From Megalonaias nervosa (Eukaryota > Mollusca > Bivalvia > Unionida > Unionidae), in contig JAECUM010093985.1 in NCBI GenBank assembly GCA_016617855.1, positions 1 to 64,000 of the forward strand: 64,000 bases of DNA, in the 5' to 3' direction. Numbering within the stretch: position 1 is the stretch's first letter; each line of letters opens with the position of its first letter. A program made the position numbers and the translations under genes. Positions 10,940 through 25,916 of this stretch are shown here, one piece after another. The notes beneath the pieces are model-generated. The model did no database searches, was not told the origin of the DNA, and was given only the letters and a program-made list of their open reading frames with translations.

Positions 10940-12815
10940 TACCAAGAGCAGCCCCATACGTGCCAATGTCCTCTGACTTTCAAGCCATTGGACTGGAGTT
11001 TTACAATTTAACGTCGAGGGTCTCTCAGCAGCCAAAAGAAACATCAACAGCACTATGACCCATCGTCAAAATATTGATATAATCTGTCTGCAGGATACTC
11101 ATTTAACAGGACGATACACCATTGGAGGCTTTGACGTCATCTTATCAACGCCAGACGCCAAATTGAGCCGTGCAACATATACACTCTGTGACATTATTGA
11201 TGCTTCTCCAGTTTTCTCCACCAGATTCTGGATATCAGCTCCATTGGTGAACATAATCAGCCAGTAAGCCAAACAGGTCTAGATGACTTCCCACACAGTT
11301 AGCACAGACCAATGTAAATCCATAGTGGACTTCAAATGCCGACTATACACAGCTCTTCACAGTGGCGATGGAACTTCCGCAAAACAGATTGGACAAAAGT
11401 ACAGTGGCATATTGGAGCGTAGCATAGTTACTATACCATCTTTCTACATCCCAATCAATGAAGCTTACCACCACTTCCAAAGAGCCATATTTAAGTCAGC
11501 CATTTAGTCTGTCCCTCGTGGCCCTGATAACGTTTGTTCAAAACGGTTGTCAGAGGAACCTTGAAACTGGAGATGATTTTCTTGATCTAACATCGGCATA
11601 TGACACGGGCTGGCAATGCAGGATTGTTGTTAAAAATTTCCAGGACATTGCCACGCTGGATAGTTGAGACTATCGAACTGTTTCTTCGCGACAGGCGCTT
11701 CAGAGTGCACATCTTAGAGAGCCGAAACTCGTGGAGACGTCAGACTAATAGACTCCTACAGGGGTCTGTTCTCTCGCCAAGTCAATATTTATGTCAATGA
11801 CTTTCCTGAAACACAGTTTCCCACGTTCATGTACGCATACGACATTGCTCTCGGGACCCAAAGTAGCTCGTTTACAGAGCTTGAGGAGGTGCTGAACAAG
11901 GATCTGGAGGTAATGACGGACTTCTTTAAGAAATGTCGCCTTCAGCCAAGCACAACAAAGACAGTATCCAGCGTATTCCACCTTAACAATGCAAATGCGA
12001 GCCGTTAGCTTAGCATCCTCCTCAATTGGCAACACATAAATTACGACCCGATACTAACATACCTTGGTGTGACTTTGGACAGATCACTGAAATTCTACAA
12101 CCAACTGAATTAATCTGCAGCAAACCTGAGCACCCGGAACAACCTACTGGCGGGCTCAACCTGGGGCGCTAATGCTCAGACACTCATTACATTAGCACTA
12201 GCCCTCTATTATTCGACAGCCGAGTATTGTGCTCCTGTCTTGACTCTATCACCAAGCTTATTGAAATTCAGCTCAACACAACAATGAGCATAATCTCTGA
12301 AACACTACGCTGCATGTACTCAGCAATATTCCCCCTCCACATCTCCGTCGCCAGGAAGAAACCACAAATTTTGTTCCAATGGTTTATGCGACTGAGAAAC
12401 TTCTACCGTACATGGAGATCACCTCGCATCCAGCAGTCCACTTGGCTTCGAGATATCCAATCTGGTTAGGTCCGTTGTGGGAGGATATGACAGCTATTTA
12501 GGCATCGAGCGATGAGCGGTCTTCAACGGATGTTGTAAACCACTCCCTCGTAGCTGAGCCATCCGTCTGCACTCCGTGCTTCAACCTTCATTGGACTACG
12601 ATGAACCGATTCCGGGCAGGACAGGGTCGTTGTTCAGTCAACCTTGTCTGATGGACCCAGGCCACTGACTCTTCCTGTAGCTGCGGAGCTCGACAGACCA
12701 TGTCACACATTGTGAATAAATATCCACTGATAAAGTTCCCCGGTGGACTGCAGGCTCTGCACGTTGCTGATGATGACGCTGTTAAATGGCTGGGCATGCA
12801 CTGCACACGATAATT
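10940..12815 (+). pseudogene. Jockey-like non-LTR retrotransposon insertion (endonuclease and reverse transcriptase), decayed
   Basis: It runs opposite to the surrounding Polinton genes. The start shows an endonuclease block, RQNIDIICLQDTHLTG, then IGGFDVI (11055-11160), as in AP-endonucleases of Jockey-type elements. The reverse transcriptase follows in shifting frames: DLTSAYDT (about 11585-11605), FLRDRRFRVHI, LLQGSVLSPSQ (about 11752-11785), a YAYDIALGTQ site in place of YADD (about 11835-11865), YLGVTLDRSLKF (about 12060-12095) and a C-terminal STAEYCAPV block (about 12218-12245). The distal CxC...H part ends near 12815 at DAVKWLGMH. With less than 2 kb covering both domains, internal deletions are likely. 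No poly-A tail or clear target duplication was identified. Confidence 0.75.
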
Positions 12816-12829
12816 AATAATCATCGTCG

Positions 12830-13325
12830 GTGGCATGGTAAACATATGCAGTTCTGAACATTCGCAAGAATCGCGATGCATCATTTTCTTAGTAATCAAT
12901 GACGTCCAATTATTTGGCTGCTCTTCTTTACTCAGTCTTGTTCGCAATGTGTGGATGAGATCTGAAGGAGTTTCAAGTTTCTTTCTACCTTGTCCTTACT
13001 GTGGCATGGAAGAGGCATGAATGCCTTGGCCAAAAGCGTGCAGCACATTTATAGGGATCTCTTGACGAGGTAAAAGGTATTTTACAGTTTGCAGCAACAC
13101 ATTTTGCCAGCTCTCACAAAGGCTTCTTTGGGGTTTTGTTTGTCGACGATGAAAGTTTGGAGAATTCTTTTCCTTGTGTCAAAGCGGCATCTTTCAAAGC
13201 GTGCAATCCTTGTGTTACCATCGATTTTAAGATGAAAGCCACTGTAAATGAAAGGATTTGAGCTTATCTCCTAAACCATGTCCTCGTTGGCGAGAGATTT
13301 CTTGGTACACATGACACGGGACTTT
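12830..13325 (-). pseudogene. Possible pVI-like minor protein gene of the Polinton, broken
   Basis: This region lies between the penton-like and major capsid genes on the minus strand, where related elements carry a small protein with an N-terminal Gly-rich amphipathic start. Near 13260-13310 the minus frame reads YQEISRQRGHGLG, resembling the QRGxGLG start of those proteins. A following frame has the helix-like LKDAALTQGKEFSKL. The rest is interrupted. The call depends on position and one motif, so another small gene or non-coding debris is possible. Confidence 0.3.
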
Positions 13326-13332
13326 CAAGTCG

Positions 13333-14209
13333 CTAGAGAATCATTTTCTGAAATGTAGTGACTTTTCCTTTGGAGAATTTAACACTTTGCCCCAAATTAC
13401 CTTCTATACCAATACTGAAACCGTAAAAATACGATTTACACATAGGTAGATACTGAGGATGTAAAATGATCTGTGAATGTGATACGAGTTTCCATGTTCC
13501 TCGTAAGCACAGATGCCAGAATCCTGTTGAAAGCAATAATTGGCAGTAACGGTGAGGCTGTGTTTCCCACCATGTTTTCCTCCACCACATCGGAGTAAAC
13601 AAATTCATTCCTTCATTCAGTTGCACAGTATAACGAAAAACCTTGTCGAATTGATAGTTACTGTTGACATCTTTCGTTCTAACCACACAGATTCCCTCCC
13701 TCCACCCAGAGTAGAAAGCTACTCAAGACAAAATTCCATGGACTTTGTTGTGTCATCCTTAAACTGCATTCCCAGACGATGAACAATTCGATCTTGACAC
13801 TTTTGTCTGTTTTGTCCAGGGCTTTGCCAAACTGTTCGTCGAAAATAGCTGTCCTCGTTTCGACCAGATGTTGAGCATTAAAATAATACCCCCCATGAAT
13901 TCTGAGGATATCGGTAATCAAATGAGTAGGATTGGCGTGAGGTTGTTTGAATCGTACACAAGGGCATCTCGTTTGTACAGCAGCTCTTGCACTTGGTAAT
14001 CTTGGATTTTGACGACCAAAGTGTTTTCATCCTTGTCAATATTTAGGATTTGCGTCGGATGAATGATTCCTACCAAAGTTACTTCCCAATGCGCTTCACG
14101 ATCCAATAGGATGACCTGAGGTGATTTGGCCGTGAAACAAAAAGGGTGTTCTTGGGCAACACATCCGCGGAACTGTCACTGGGTAAAGTTAAATAAAATT
14201 GTTATTCAT
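13333..14209 (-). pseudogene. Penton-like minor capsid protein (single jelly roll) of a Polinton, broken
   Basis: The minor capsid protein forms the capsid vertices. The likely start is the ATG at 14207-14209, followed after an indel by FYLTLPSDSS, matching the usual FYVTLPSNSS opening. REAHWEVTLVGIIHP (about 14057-14101) corresponds to the family's GxWEVgLxEixYP block. GGYYFNAQHLV (about 13860-13890) matches the GYY...LV region. LNEGMNLFTPMWW precedes a decayed strand. The end, QYLPMCKSYFYGFSIGI to SVKFSKGKVTTF (13350-13460), matches the family's closing strands. Length of about 290 codons fits the family. Frame changes near 13920, 13680 and 13790 make it a pseudogene. It lies between the integrase and capsid genes on the same strand. 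Confidence 0.7.
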
Positions 14210-14649
14210 AATTTAATGGTTCTGCTTTCCGAGAAGTCACTCGATATCAAAGGAGCTTCCAAAGGTCCCAATAAAGGGGTTCGTGCTACTACTGTTATTC
14301 TGGGGGTAACTGATGCTGGCCGCAAGTCTACCGTTGGCGCTCCCTATAGAATAATTCAGGGAAGGATTGGGAAGAGGGTAACCGATAGAGCTGCTGAGTA
14401 AAATGGTCCACAATTAGTTATCTCCTTCTTGCAAACTCAGATTGGCGATGACGGCTCGGATGACACAATTCACCACAAAGATTTGGCAGAAAACGACGTT
14501 TTAGATTTAGGCACACGTTCTCCACACCACACCCACAAGGGTTCCTTTTATAGATCGTGAAGAGAGGAACTCTAAGAAAGAGCGGTTGCTACTGCTGTTT
14601 TCAATTTTGCTTTCGATTTATAGACGGGAGGATGGCGGCCACACTCATC

Positions 14650-15455
14650 CAGTGACACGAAATTGTTCGGTGGTCCCGTTAGGTAAATAAACTTTATCGA
14701 AAGTACGTTCGTTTTTCTAATGCGAACCTAATCTTCCGTCGTCAACAGTCCACGATTCTTGCAGGTATTAGCACAAGCGCTAAAAACACATTCAATTCGT
14801 TGTCCGTAGCCACATCGTCGGGGAGACATCTGATGATCCTATGGAAAGATTGATTGTAAGCTTTGACCAGACTGGTAACATGTTGATGTACTTCAGGCCG
14901 TGTTGATGTGTAAAAGATTTCCTCATGGGTTCTTTCAAAGTGCACTGAAAACGTTCCACGACGCTAGATTTTGTTTCGGGATTCTCGGTGGTAAAATAAA
15001 TGATGTCTCTTTTCTTCAATTCTTTTTGGAAAGCTTGGTTCAGACATTCGGTACCTTTGTCTGTTTGCCAACAGGAAGACTGACAATGGCTTTGTTTCAA
15101 TACCAGTTTTAACGCTCTCACTACCTTGGAGCTCGTATTGGAAGTCCAAGGCACGACCCAAGCAAATTTGGAAAAGACGTCGACGACACAAAACAAATTT
15201 GTGTAACCGCGATTGTAGGTGTTCGGCTAAATTGCCATTGATTGTCAATGCTCTCCACTTTGGATTGACTTCTGGAAGATTTTTGTATAATGGACTTGCA
15301 TAACGTGTAATTTGCTTGTTCTTTTAACCATTGTCGCACCTGTGGTAAACGTACACATTTCAGTTTTGTTCGGCAACACGATACAATTTTTGAACTCCTC
15401 CGTAACCCGCAGGATAGGCAGGATTGTAGTAAATGCTGGCTAAAAGGTTCTGCAT
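14650..15455 (-). pseudogene. Retroviral-type DDE integrase of a Polinton element, broken
   Basis: This enzyme inserts the element's ends into host DNA. The chosen start is the ATG at 15453-15455, giving MQNLLASIYYNPAYPAGYGG, the usual opening of this family (F54H12.3-like). LYRVAEQ and VRQWLKEQANYTL follow (about 15300-15390), then VESIDNQWQ, where the first catalytic Asp of the D,D(35)E core is expected. VVDVFSKFAWVVPW (about 15145-15190) and QTDKGTEC (about 15040-15065), with the second Asp, come next. NPETKSSVVERFQ (about 14935-14975) carries the expected catalytic Glu. The frame at 14742-14945 gives the AYNQSFHRIIRC block, and traces of an SH3-like tail (FDKVYLPN) reach about 14650. At least three frameshifts are present. 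This stretch marks the element as Polinton-type rather than an ordinary virus relic. Confidence 0.8.
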
Positions 15456-15474
15456 GAGGACTGTCTACAGTAAG

Positions 15475-16109
15475 TCACCCACTCTTAACCGAAGCTACGC
15501 TCGAGTACTTTGGGTTGCGTATCCAGCGCGCCACATGAGTAGGAGACGTGGGTGGTGGTGGTGTTAAATGTGTCACTCTTTTCTTGCTTTCTTTTTCACT
15601 CCTGGCTTTCCTTTCTTTTTTTTTTTTTTTTTTTACTTCTGACTTCATTGTCACCCAAACTTTATATGTTCTCTTTGGGGAGAGGCAGGAAGGGGTTAAC
15701 AATGACGCTGCAATCTTATTAAGTAGAGGAGAAGACGGAATTTGAAATACTTCCCGTTTGTCCTCTTCTCCCACTTGCATCCGTGTGGCTGCGTCTGTCT
15801 TGGTCACTGGGGTGGTGGTTGGCTTTTCATCATGGCCTTCAAATATTTCAGAGTCGGTGTAGCTGTTTCGTCTAAAGCTTTTTGGTTAAGGAATTGAAGA
15901 CGTTGCAAGATTTGAACGCACCATTGCTAGTTTTCCTTTCTGACAAATCCGTGCGATCCATCAACGCATGTAAGTCTTGTTGTGACTATGACATCTCGGT
16001 GAAATTAGAACCTCGGGGGGGGGGGTAAATGATGTGTCCGTTGTTCATGCGAAATATTAAATTCCACCCAGCGTTCGTAGGGCACTAAAGTCAGCTTTCG
16101 TCCGTCCAT
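15475..16109 (-). pseudogene. Polinton small accessory gene (KLTLVPYERW start), broken
   Basis: Begins at the ATG at 16107-16109 with MDGRKLTLVPYERWVEF, like a small gene of unknown function that sits next to the integrase in many animal Polintons and starts with a similar L.VPYE.. block. The frame breaks after about 30 codons and a later frame (15475-15807) reads through a lysine-rich stretch encoded by a poly-T tract to TPPPPTSPTHVARW, stopping at 15475. That end overlaps the neighbourhood of the integrase start by about 20 bases, as expected for tightly packed genes. Function is unknown. Confidence 0.4.
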
Positions 16110-16167
16110 GACATTTAATGATACACGTATGAGGTCTTTCCAGAAAAAGGGGGGTCTTTATATTTTC

Positions 16168-16510
16168 TCATGCTTCTCCTAAAAGCGGCACAGCAATCGA
16201 TCCTAACAAAGGAGCAGTCACTTTCAGCAAGGGTCCTATCAGCATGAGTAGAAATCCTAAGCATTGCACCAGAATCATTTTCTTCTGACCGATGGTTATT
16301 TTCTTTTTGACCATTTAGCGAAGAACATTTTGATGTTTCGGACATAGGTAGCGTTCTTTTCAAGACATTCAAACATCATTCACACACGGTATATATGATT
16401 TCTTTAGGGACTGTTTGAATGAGCTGTTTTCGCATGGGTGGATTGGTTTTCGTCAGTACCGACAACACCTCCAAATGTTTGACTAAACGAGGAGGTACTC
16501 ATTTTCATTT
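16168..16510 (-). pseudogene. Polinton small protein with hydrophobic C-terminal tail, broken
   Basis: The minus strand reads LVKHLEVLSVLTKTNPPMRK, then IIYTVCE*CLNVL (about 16330-16400), matching a small gene found beside Polinton capsid genes whose hallmark is an I..IC(E/D)C..N.L....P.S block. A later frame carries the expected hydrophobic tail, FLLMLIGPLLKVTAPLLGS, and stops at 16168-16170. One in-frame stop and one frameshift separate the halves. The role is unknown; a membrane or capsid-lining function is only a guess from the tail. Confidence 0.45.
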
Positions 16511-16679
16511 TCGTGTTTTTGGTAGGAGAGTGGTGGTGTGCCCTTCTGAGGTGGCATCTTTTTCTTTCGGGTGCTAAAAACACTGAAGCGTCTCTCCTGG
16601 AAGGCGTCTTTTTTATACTAGAATTCGTCTCCACTGATGGCTCGTACGTCATGTCATCTTCATGAAGGGAATCAGTCGA

Positions 16680-17102
16680 CGTTGAGGTGTTTGCAACGGA
16701 CTAAATTGTGACAGTTCATTTTTGGATAAAGCTAGTAAACTTTGTAATATCTCTGTTCTCTCTTGGACTTTTGTCTTGAGGTGAGCACTTTCTTACGTCA
16801 GCGGCTGTCACCAAAGAAGAAGATATTGTCGCCACTGGAAAGGTTCTTTTTTAAACGTGTTTCCATTTTTTCATCAAATTGGTAAAGACGCGCGTTGAAT
16901 CGGGTTTGGCTGGCATCATGAGCAACGAGAAGTCGAAGAGGTTGTAGGCACAGTCACAGAGGGTCGTAGCATGGGAGAGCACCGTTGCGTCCGAGCAACA
17001 GTACAGTGCATCTCTTTCTGGTAGAAGTTGTTTTCTTCTTCTTGGGACGTTTATACTTTTTGGGACATTTCTTCTTCTGATGTTTATTAAAGCTAAATAC
17101 AA
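16680..17102 (-). other. Unrecognised coding-like stretch, possibly a basic Polinton protein
   Basis: The minus strand shows a lysine-rich segment, KKCPKKYKRPKKK (about 17030-17075), followed in the same frame by coding-looking sequence. This would suit a DNA-binding core protein, and it lies immediately upstream of the other Polinton genes on the same strand. There is no diagnostic motif, so it may be unrelated. Confidence 0.25.
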
Positions 17103-17689
17103 GATACACGATACAAGTAATGTTATTTAACTTCGGTGGTCTGAGTAAACTACATCAAACACTAGCTCTGTAATAGCTATTTTACCGATATAATAATAGT
17201 ATTTCATAATTCAACAAACAGGTACACAGATAGTACATATTTGCAGTCTAACAATACACATGTAGACATTACAGTGCTAACTGTAACAGCAGATTAACAG
17301 ACAATGCAAAATTAGATAAAAGACGATACAACAGCAGATTAAATGACATTATAACAGTAGTACAACATATAATTAGACTACAACACAGTAATAGACAACA
17401 TGCAGATGCACATCGTTTATGTATGAACATATGTAACACATCACAGAGAGGAGTACACTTAATAACTTAAATATCTAATATGACTGTTTTATTTTTTAAA
17501 CGCATGTACAAAGTCAGTGAATACAGCTAATGAAAGGAAAAGATAATAGTATAGCGCATGCAGTTAAGAATAGTAACACCAGGAGAAATGGGAGTACTAA
17601 AAATTAAAATAGAAGAATGTGATTAGGCATTATGGCAGCAGGATTTACGTCTTTACTATCTCAAGAAAGAAGATAACCCTATAGTAGAA

Positions 17690-18890
17690 GTGTCAATGAC
17701 AGCTAAATAGATAGACGTAACGCACATTTACAGTGCGACCCAGGCCATGCCTGAATCAGTCTGTAGAATTTTTTTAAATCAGTGATTGTTCTTCGTTCAT
17801 TCGGCAGGCTGTCCCAGACTCTGGTTGTATCAAATATGAAAGAAAGCTTACCATATCTGGTGGGCATTACTCTTGATAATGTTACCAGATTTTGGTTTCT
17901 GAGATTGTATTTCTAGATTTTAAAAGTGACCAGATTATTCAAGTAATTAAATGTTTTTGTGAAGTATCTTGTATACTTCAGTTGCCATATATCTTAATCA
18001 ACCAATGTAAAGAATAGAAAGGTTTGCTTTTCTTGGCAGAGAAGCATATGAGCTAGTAAAATCATCGAATACCACATTTAGTGCCCTATACTGAATTTTT
18101 ATTTTTGTCCGAGTTAGGTTTGCTGCAGAAATGCCAAAAAAGGGTCCAGTAGCTGAAATTTGACCTAATAAAGCATTTGAAGATTAGTATTGTAGAAATA
18201 GTAGGCAAATAGTGGTAGAGACGTTGCAATACGTTTAATTGTCTTGTTGCTTTTTTCAGATCTTAGATATGTTGTTGCTAACAAATAGCTGAGAATCCAT
18301 ATCTACTCCAAGAAGCTTTAATGGGTCCTCACATGGTATTTCATGGTTTTCTATAGTGATATTATCTTCTTTTTGCTTGTTTTAGCCAAGAAAAATTCGT
18401 TTGGAATTTCTGAGGGTTTGCGTTCATACCATTTACTTGGAAATAGTAAGTCAGTATTTTGCTCTCACTTTGTAGAACAGATATTAAATTATTTGGATCT
18501 TTATCAATGCAAGGTATGGTAATGTCATCAGCATAATTATACAGTGCTGTTTTGGTTTGTTTTGTGATGCAGCATATGTCATTTATAAAGATATTAAATA
18601 TCAACGACCCTAGTATTCAGCCTTTGGAGGTTATATCCCAGTTAGTATATGAGGATCACAGTTTAATTCGTTCTTTTCGGTTATACCAATATTTTTTCAT
18701 TTAGTTTGAGATCAATGTTGTATGCTTTCATTATTGTTCGATGATGAGACTGTGCAGAAAACTGTCAAAGACCTTGGATAGGTCCATTAGTACTGCATGC
18801 ACACTGGAACCATTGTAGAGTGCACCCCTCCAGTCATCCACCAGTTGCAATAGTTGTTTGACGTCCATGCCCTTTACTAATAGTAGATTG
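17690..18890 (-). pseudogene. CR1/L2-like non-LTR retrotransposon fragment (reverse transcriptase, 5' truncated)
   Basis: The minus strand begins near 18880 with LVDDWRGALYNG and VLMDLSKVFDS, the AFD block of the reverse transcriptase. It continues at 18362-18604 with LIFNIFINDI and YNYADDITIP, carrying an intact YADD site, then VNGMNANPQKFQTNF. After frame changes it ends with a well-kept C-terminal segment at about 17720-17910, LRNQNLVTLSRVMPTRYG then TTRVWDSLPNE, typical of the tail of CR1/L2-like ORF2. The endonuclease half is absent, as expected for a 5'-truncated copy. Stops at several points make it inactive. It lies between the two Polinton-like blocks, on the same strand. Confidence 0.75.
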
Positions 18891-19439
18891 AAAGCTTTAA
18901 AAACAATGTTATCGAAATGCAGTTGTGTCTGCTTTCATCGAAGCCTTTCAAACATTTTGTAGGTGCAAGGTAAATGATATTGTACATACAAATATAAAAC
19001 TTTCCCGTGCTAAGGCCGACGTCATTGCACAAAATAAAAGAGCAACTCAAACCCCATGCTATTGCAAACAATATTGCCAAACATTTTTGTAGAACACTTT
19101 TCTGTTGATCAGATTAAAGCTTTATGACATTACACGAGTTTCATCCCATACTGTATCTTAATGCACATGTATAATTACCACAATAAGCATAACAGTATAT
19201 AATCTACGCTATAATATAAGACGTTCGTGTTGCATCACACGGATCTGAAGAATGAAAATATTTAATAATTAAGTAATGGATTTCAGAATAGAATAAAGCA
19301 ATGGGCCTTTTCCTTTTCTTCCACATATGATAATACTCCATTTTCTTGCAACACTGTGGAAATATTTAGAGAGATTAAAAAAAAATATCCGAAACAGAAA
19401 ATAATTATTTTACATATACGTCATTTGAGCATTTATCTA

Positions 19440-20098
19440 ACTTCATAATTCTTTTTCTTCGTCACTCATTGAAGCAAATTGACGTTTGGGACTAGCATAT
19501 TTTAAATACCAAAGTTGTCAAGCTTTCTAATTTCATCCTCAAAATAAACATTTTCATTCCTTCAATAACTATCCAATTTGTTTACATCGTTTGCAATTTT
19601 TTCGAACTCTGCATCATTATAAATATTCATTGTCTTCGTTTCTTTACTGTTGGCTGTTCTAAATTGCTCAAATTCGTTTTGAATATATCCGTCACACTTC
19701 CCCTATGAACTTGTTTTGACTGACATTGGAATGTTGTAATCGTTTTGGGTTTTTTTTATAATTTTCATATATTTTCATCTTTCTCCAAATCTAAAGACGT
19801 TAAAACTTCATTTTCGCCTCTATTCGTAGCTATACGGGTAATGTTAGCATTCTACTGTGATTATCCTTTTAGAAAGTTTTATTGGATTTGAACATATGTC
19901 ATTGTAAATGAATGTTTTCCCCACAAATTTTAAATTAATTTTCATAAATTTATGTTGATCTTCATCCACGCATAAGCCATATTTAACGCATTGATTGTAT
20001 TCATGAAATGTATTTGTCGACGACTGTTCAGGAGTTTTAAATCCATCATAAAATATTGATACAATGCTCATCAATATTTTGCCAGTTGATTGTTCCAA
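19440..20098 (-). other. Unidentified coding-like remnant
   Basis: A minus frame of 84 codons (19844-20098) is followed by a second coding-like run (NIYNDAEFEKIANDVNKLDS, about 19565-19630) in another frame. The composition looks protein-like, with acidic and amphipathic stretches, but no family was recognised. It sits between the Polinton structural block and the polymerase block on the same strand, so it could be a decayed gene of that element. Chance remains possible in AT-rich DNA. Confidence 0.2.
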
Positions 20099-20949
20099 AA
20101 AAGCAGTTTTATTGCAAATATGATTACGAAACGTATGAGCAAAATACGTACAGTACGCTTATTTCATTTATTCATCTAGAAAATGAAAAGGTTTTTGCCC
20201 AAAATCAAATGACAGTGAGGGAAGCGAACTAGTTCCTGGTGAAAGTGATGATGAAGGATTACAAACAGGAATTAAAATTCAGTACGGGCTGCAACATCAT
20301 AGGACTTACTTGTTAATATCTAGACTGAAAATGAGTTGGACAAAATCGGTAGAAAGCAAGTAAAGAAAACAAACGAAGTGTGTAAATGAGGCAGCAGCTA
20401 AAACAGCAAAGACATCTTCAGATGTAATAATGCTCGGATTAACATCTCAGGTGAGTAAATGTCTTTAAGGTAGATAATATGATATTAAACGGTACTAGAA
20501 ACTTTACAGAGGTTTTATTTTGTAGGTTGGGATTAATTATTTTGGTATTGATAGCATTTAATATATAAATTTTAAACAAAGACATGAAAAGAAGAAAATA
20601 AAAAGCAAAAAGTACACAACGTTAAAACAGGTGGAAGCAAAACAATAAAAGTAATATAAATGAATTTATTGCACTCTCACTTCGTGATATGCAATAGACC
20701 CTTTGTCACTGATACATGTTGTCCTGTTGATTGTATCAATTGTTGTCATGACAGGAGCGTTTATCAGCTATGTCGTTAAATCGTAAATAAGAATATAAAG
20801 CAGGTTTATTCAACACAGATTAAAGAATGTGATTCAAAATGCATATTTAATAACTGGTATTAGTTTTGAAATTAGTATATTGTTCATTGTATTCTGGTAT
20901 ATCTCCCTTTAATTAACTATATAAATGATTGTTAGTGAAGCCTGGAAGG

Positions 20950-21038
<89 letters not shown>
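20950..21038. repeat. (TA)n microsatellite
   Basis: Nearly pure TA run with a few phase shifts. Ile-Tyr frames on both strands come only from this repeat. Confidence 0.95.
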
Positions 21039-23953
<2,915 letters not shown>

Positions 23954-24747
23954 CTTGCTAATTATTCCTCTACTTTCTAAATTATTCAATAGGGATAATT
24001 ATAATCTTGAATGATTAATAAATAATTCTAGTAGAATTTTTTATAATAGTATCATCTGAAAGTTCAAGGGCACAAAACTAATGCATAGTTTAAGTTTGTA
24101 ATTATTCATTCATCCATTTCTGAACTCTTGAAAATAACACACACTATTAAAGTATCGTTCTTCATGTAGTAGACATATACATCATAAAATTGTACATGAC
24201 ATCTTGTACGTGTAGGAATCTTCACCTGTTACCCTTGATTTTCGGATTTTTGAATAAAGGCAAATTAAATTTATGGTAATTAAATTTTATAAGACGTTGA
24301 AATGTCATCCATGTAGTCGTATGGATAAATGTCTTTTCTCAAATATTTTGGTTGATGTTACCAAACATTTAATTTGTGAATTTTCCATAGTTTAGACATT
24401 TTGCACGTTTCTTTACTAATTGACCCTTAAACCAACAACAATAGAACAACAATTTTTATTTTAAATCAATGTGCTATAAGATCACTCTAAACGACCTTTT
24501 TATTTCATTATTTCATCATTATTAGATATTATTGCAATTTCCTGAATCAAAACCAGATAAATAATAAATAAATTGTTAAATATACTTCTAATATTTTGTA
24601 TCATAATTACACCCGTGCAATCTAGATTTAAACGCTACAATAAATTATACAGGACTGAACAATAGAAAATAAATATAAAAGAGCGTGCCTGTCGAAAAAA
24701 TGGTCAATAGTATTGGTATCAGGAAATAAGAGCAAGGAATCAAATGA

Positions 24748-25290
24748 ATGATAAAAGATTTAACTGATTTGGGGCAAAAGTTCAAAATAACTACAGATGC
24801 ATTAAAAACTGAAGTAGATAATTCACTCTCGATTAGTGCTTGTACTGATAAAATGGACCATGACATGAAGATTGTTAGGGCTGCAACGAACAAAAACACA
24901 CTCGAGTTAAGTTTTACCATATATGTGCACGCAACTTCTGAGGACTTTTAGATCAAATCGAAGACTTAAACTGTCCTAAAGATTATTGCATCATGAATTA
25001 AAATAGATCAATTGGATGAAGAGATAGATCCCAAAAGGAATCAGTTCAATGAAAAGAAATTTATACCAGGATATTACTGATCTACTAATTTTGTGCTGTA
25101 TAGAAACATAACACGGTCCATCGGGATGGTACTGAACTAAATTTTAGATCAAAACGGTGCAATTAATAGCGAACTAATTGACCTTGGAAAACTTTTGAAA
25201 TATTTGTTTAAAGGTTATACGCCTGAAACTACACCTCAGATATTAGTTAGCATTTACGGATTTAACAAATGGTCCTTAATGTATACCTGA
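24748..25290 (+). other. Unidentified coding-like remnant
   Basis: A plus frame of 67 codons beginning MIKDLTDLGQKFKITTDALK looks coiled-coil-like. It is followed by further protein-like runs such as IDQLDEEIDPKRNQFNEKKF (about 25007-25067) and ELIDLGKLLKYLFKGYTPET (about 25170-25235). Together they suggest a decayed gene of about 180 codons. No family was recognised. Confidence 0.2.
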
Positions 25291-25772
25291 GTAAACTTTA
25301 CGCACAATATAAAATACCAAGAGTCAAGTGAGTAAATAAAATTAAAAAAACAGCTTTATATAAACGTTTTATCAGCGTGATCTTTGAGTATCTCATGTGT
25401 TTTAAAGAGAAAGCTGTGTTTTCATATTTGCTTAGAGTTAAATTTGCAGCATTTCTCATTAGAGCTAAATGAACCGATAGATGGCGTTTATAGTTTAAAA
25501 TAAACACGTACATATTTCCTACAAGAGAATAGTAATTAACCCATGGGGTTCAAAATAAAGACTGGAGATTTAGCAAAAGCTACAATGAAGAACTGAAGGC
25601 AGTATCAAACTTTATTATATACTTCATAAGTAATTCCATTAGTTTAACATTGTCGTTACGGATTAATACCAAGCGGTATTGACTTAAGTTAAGTAAAAAT
25701 ATTCACCGTTTCCTTATAGGCTTATAACATGCGCGCATTCGAAGAACAATTTTTGTCTACGCTGAAATAAAA

Positions 25773-25916
25773 ATGGCAACGAACGCTGACTGCATCGAAA
25801 ATTTGGACGTTTTCAACGGTTTACTCGAGATGAGTCCAGAACAGTTACATTTATATATTCAACTATTTGAAGACGATACCAAGGTTGGAGCAATTGTTTT
25901 TCGTATCAAAATCTAG
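25773..25916 (+). CDS. Small ORF or possible first exon, unidentified
   Basis: A 47-codon frame starts at an ATG in good context (AAAATGG) and reads MATNADCIENLDVFNGLLEM, then a leucine- and acid-rich segment. A possible splice donor (AAG|GTTGG) at about 25883 would end an exon of 37 codons. There is no homologue in memory and no partner exon was found. Treat it as tentative. Confidence 0.2.
   Translation: MATNADCIENLDVFNGLLEMSPEQLHLYIQLFEDDTKVGAIVFRIKI

Noticed and set aside
14126..14401. 91-codon plus frame starting MAVKQKGCSW
   Set aside because: It overlaps the start of the penton-like gene on the opposite strand and has no family resemblance.
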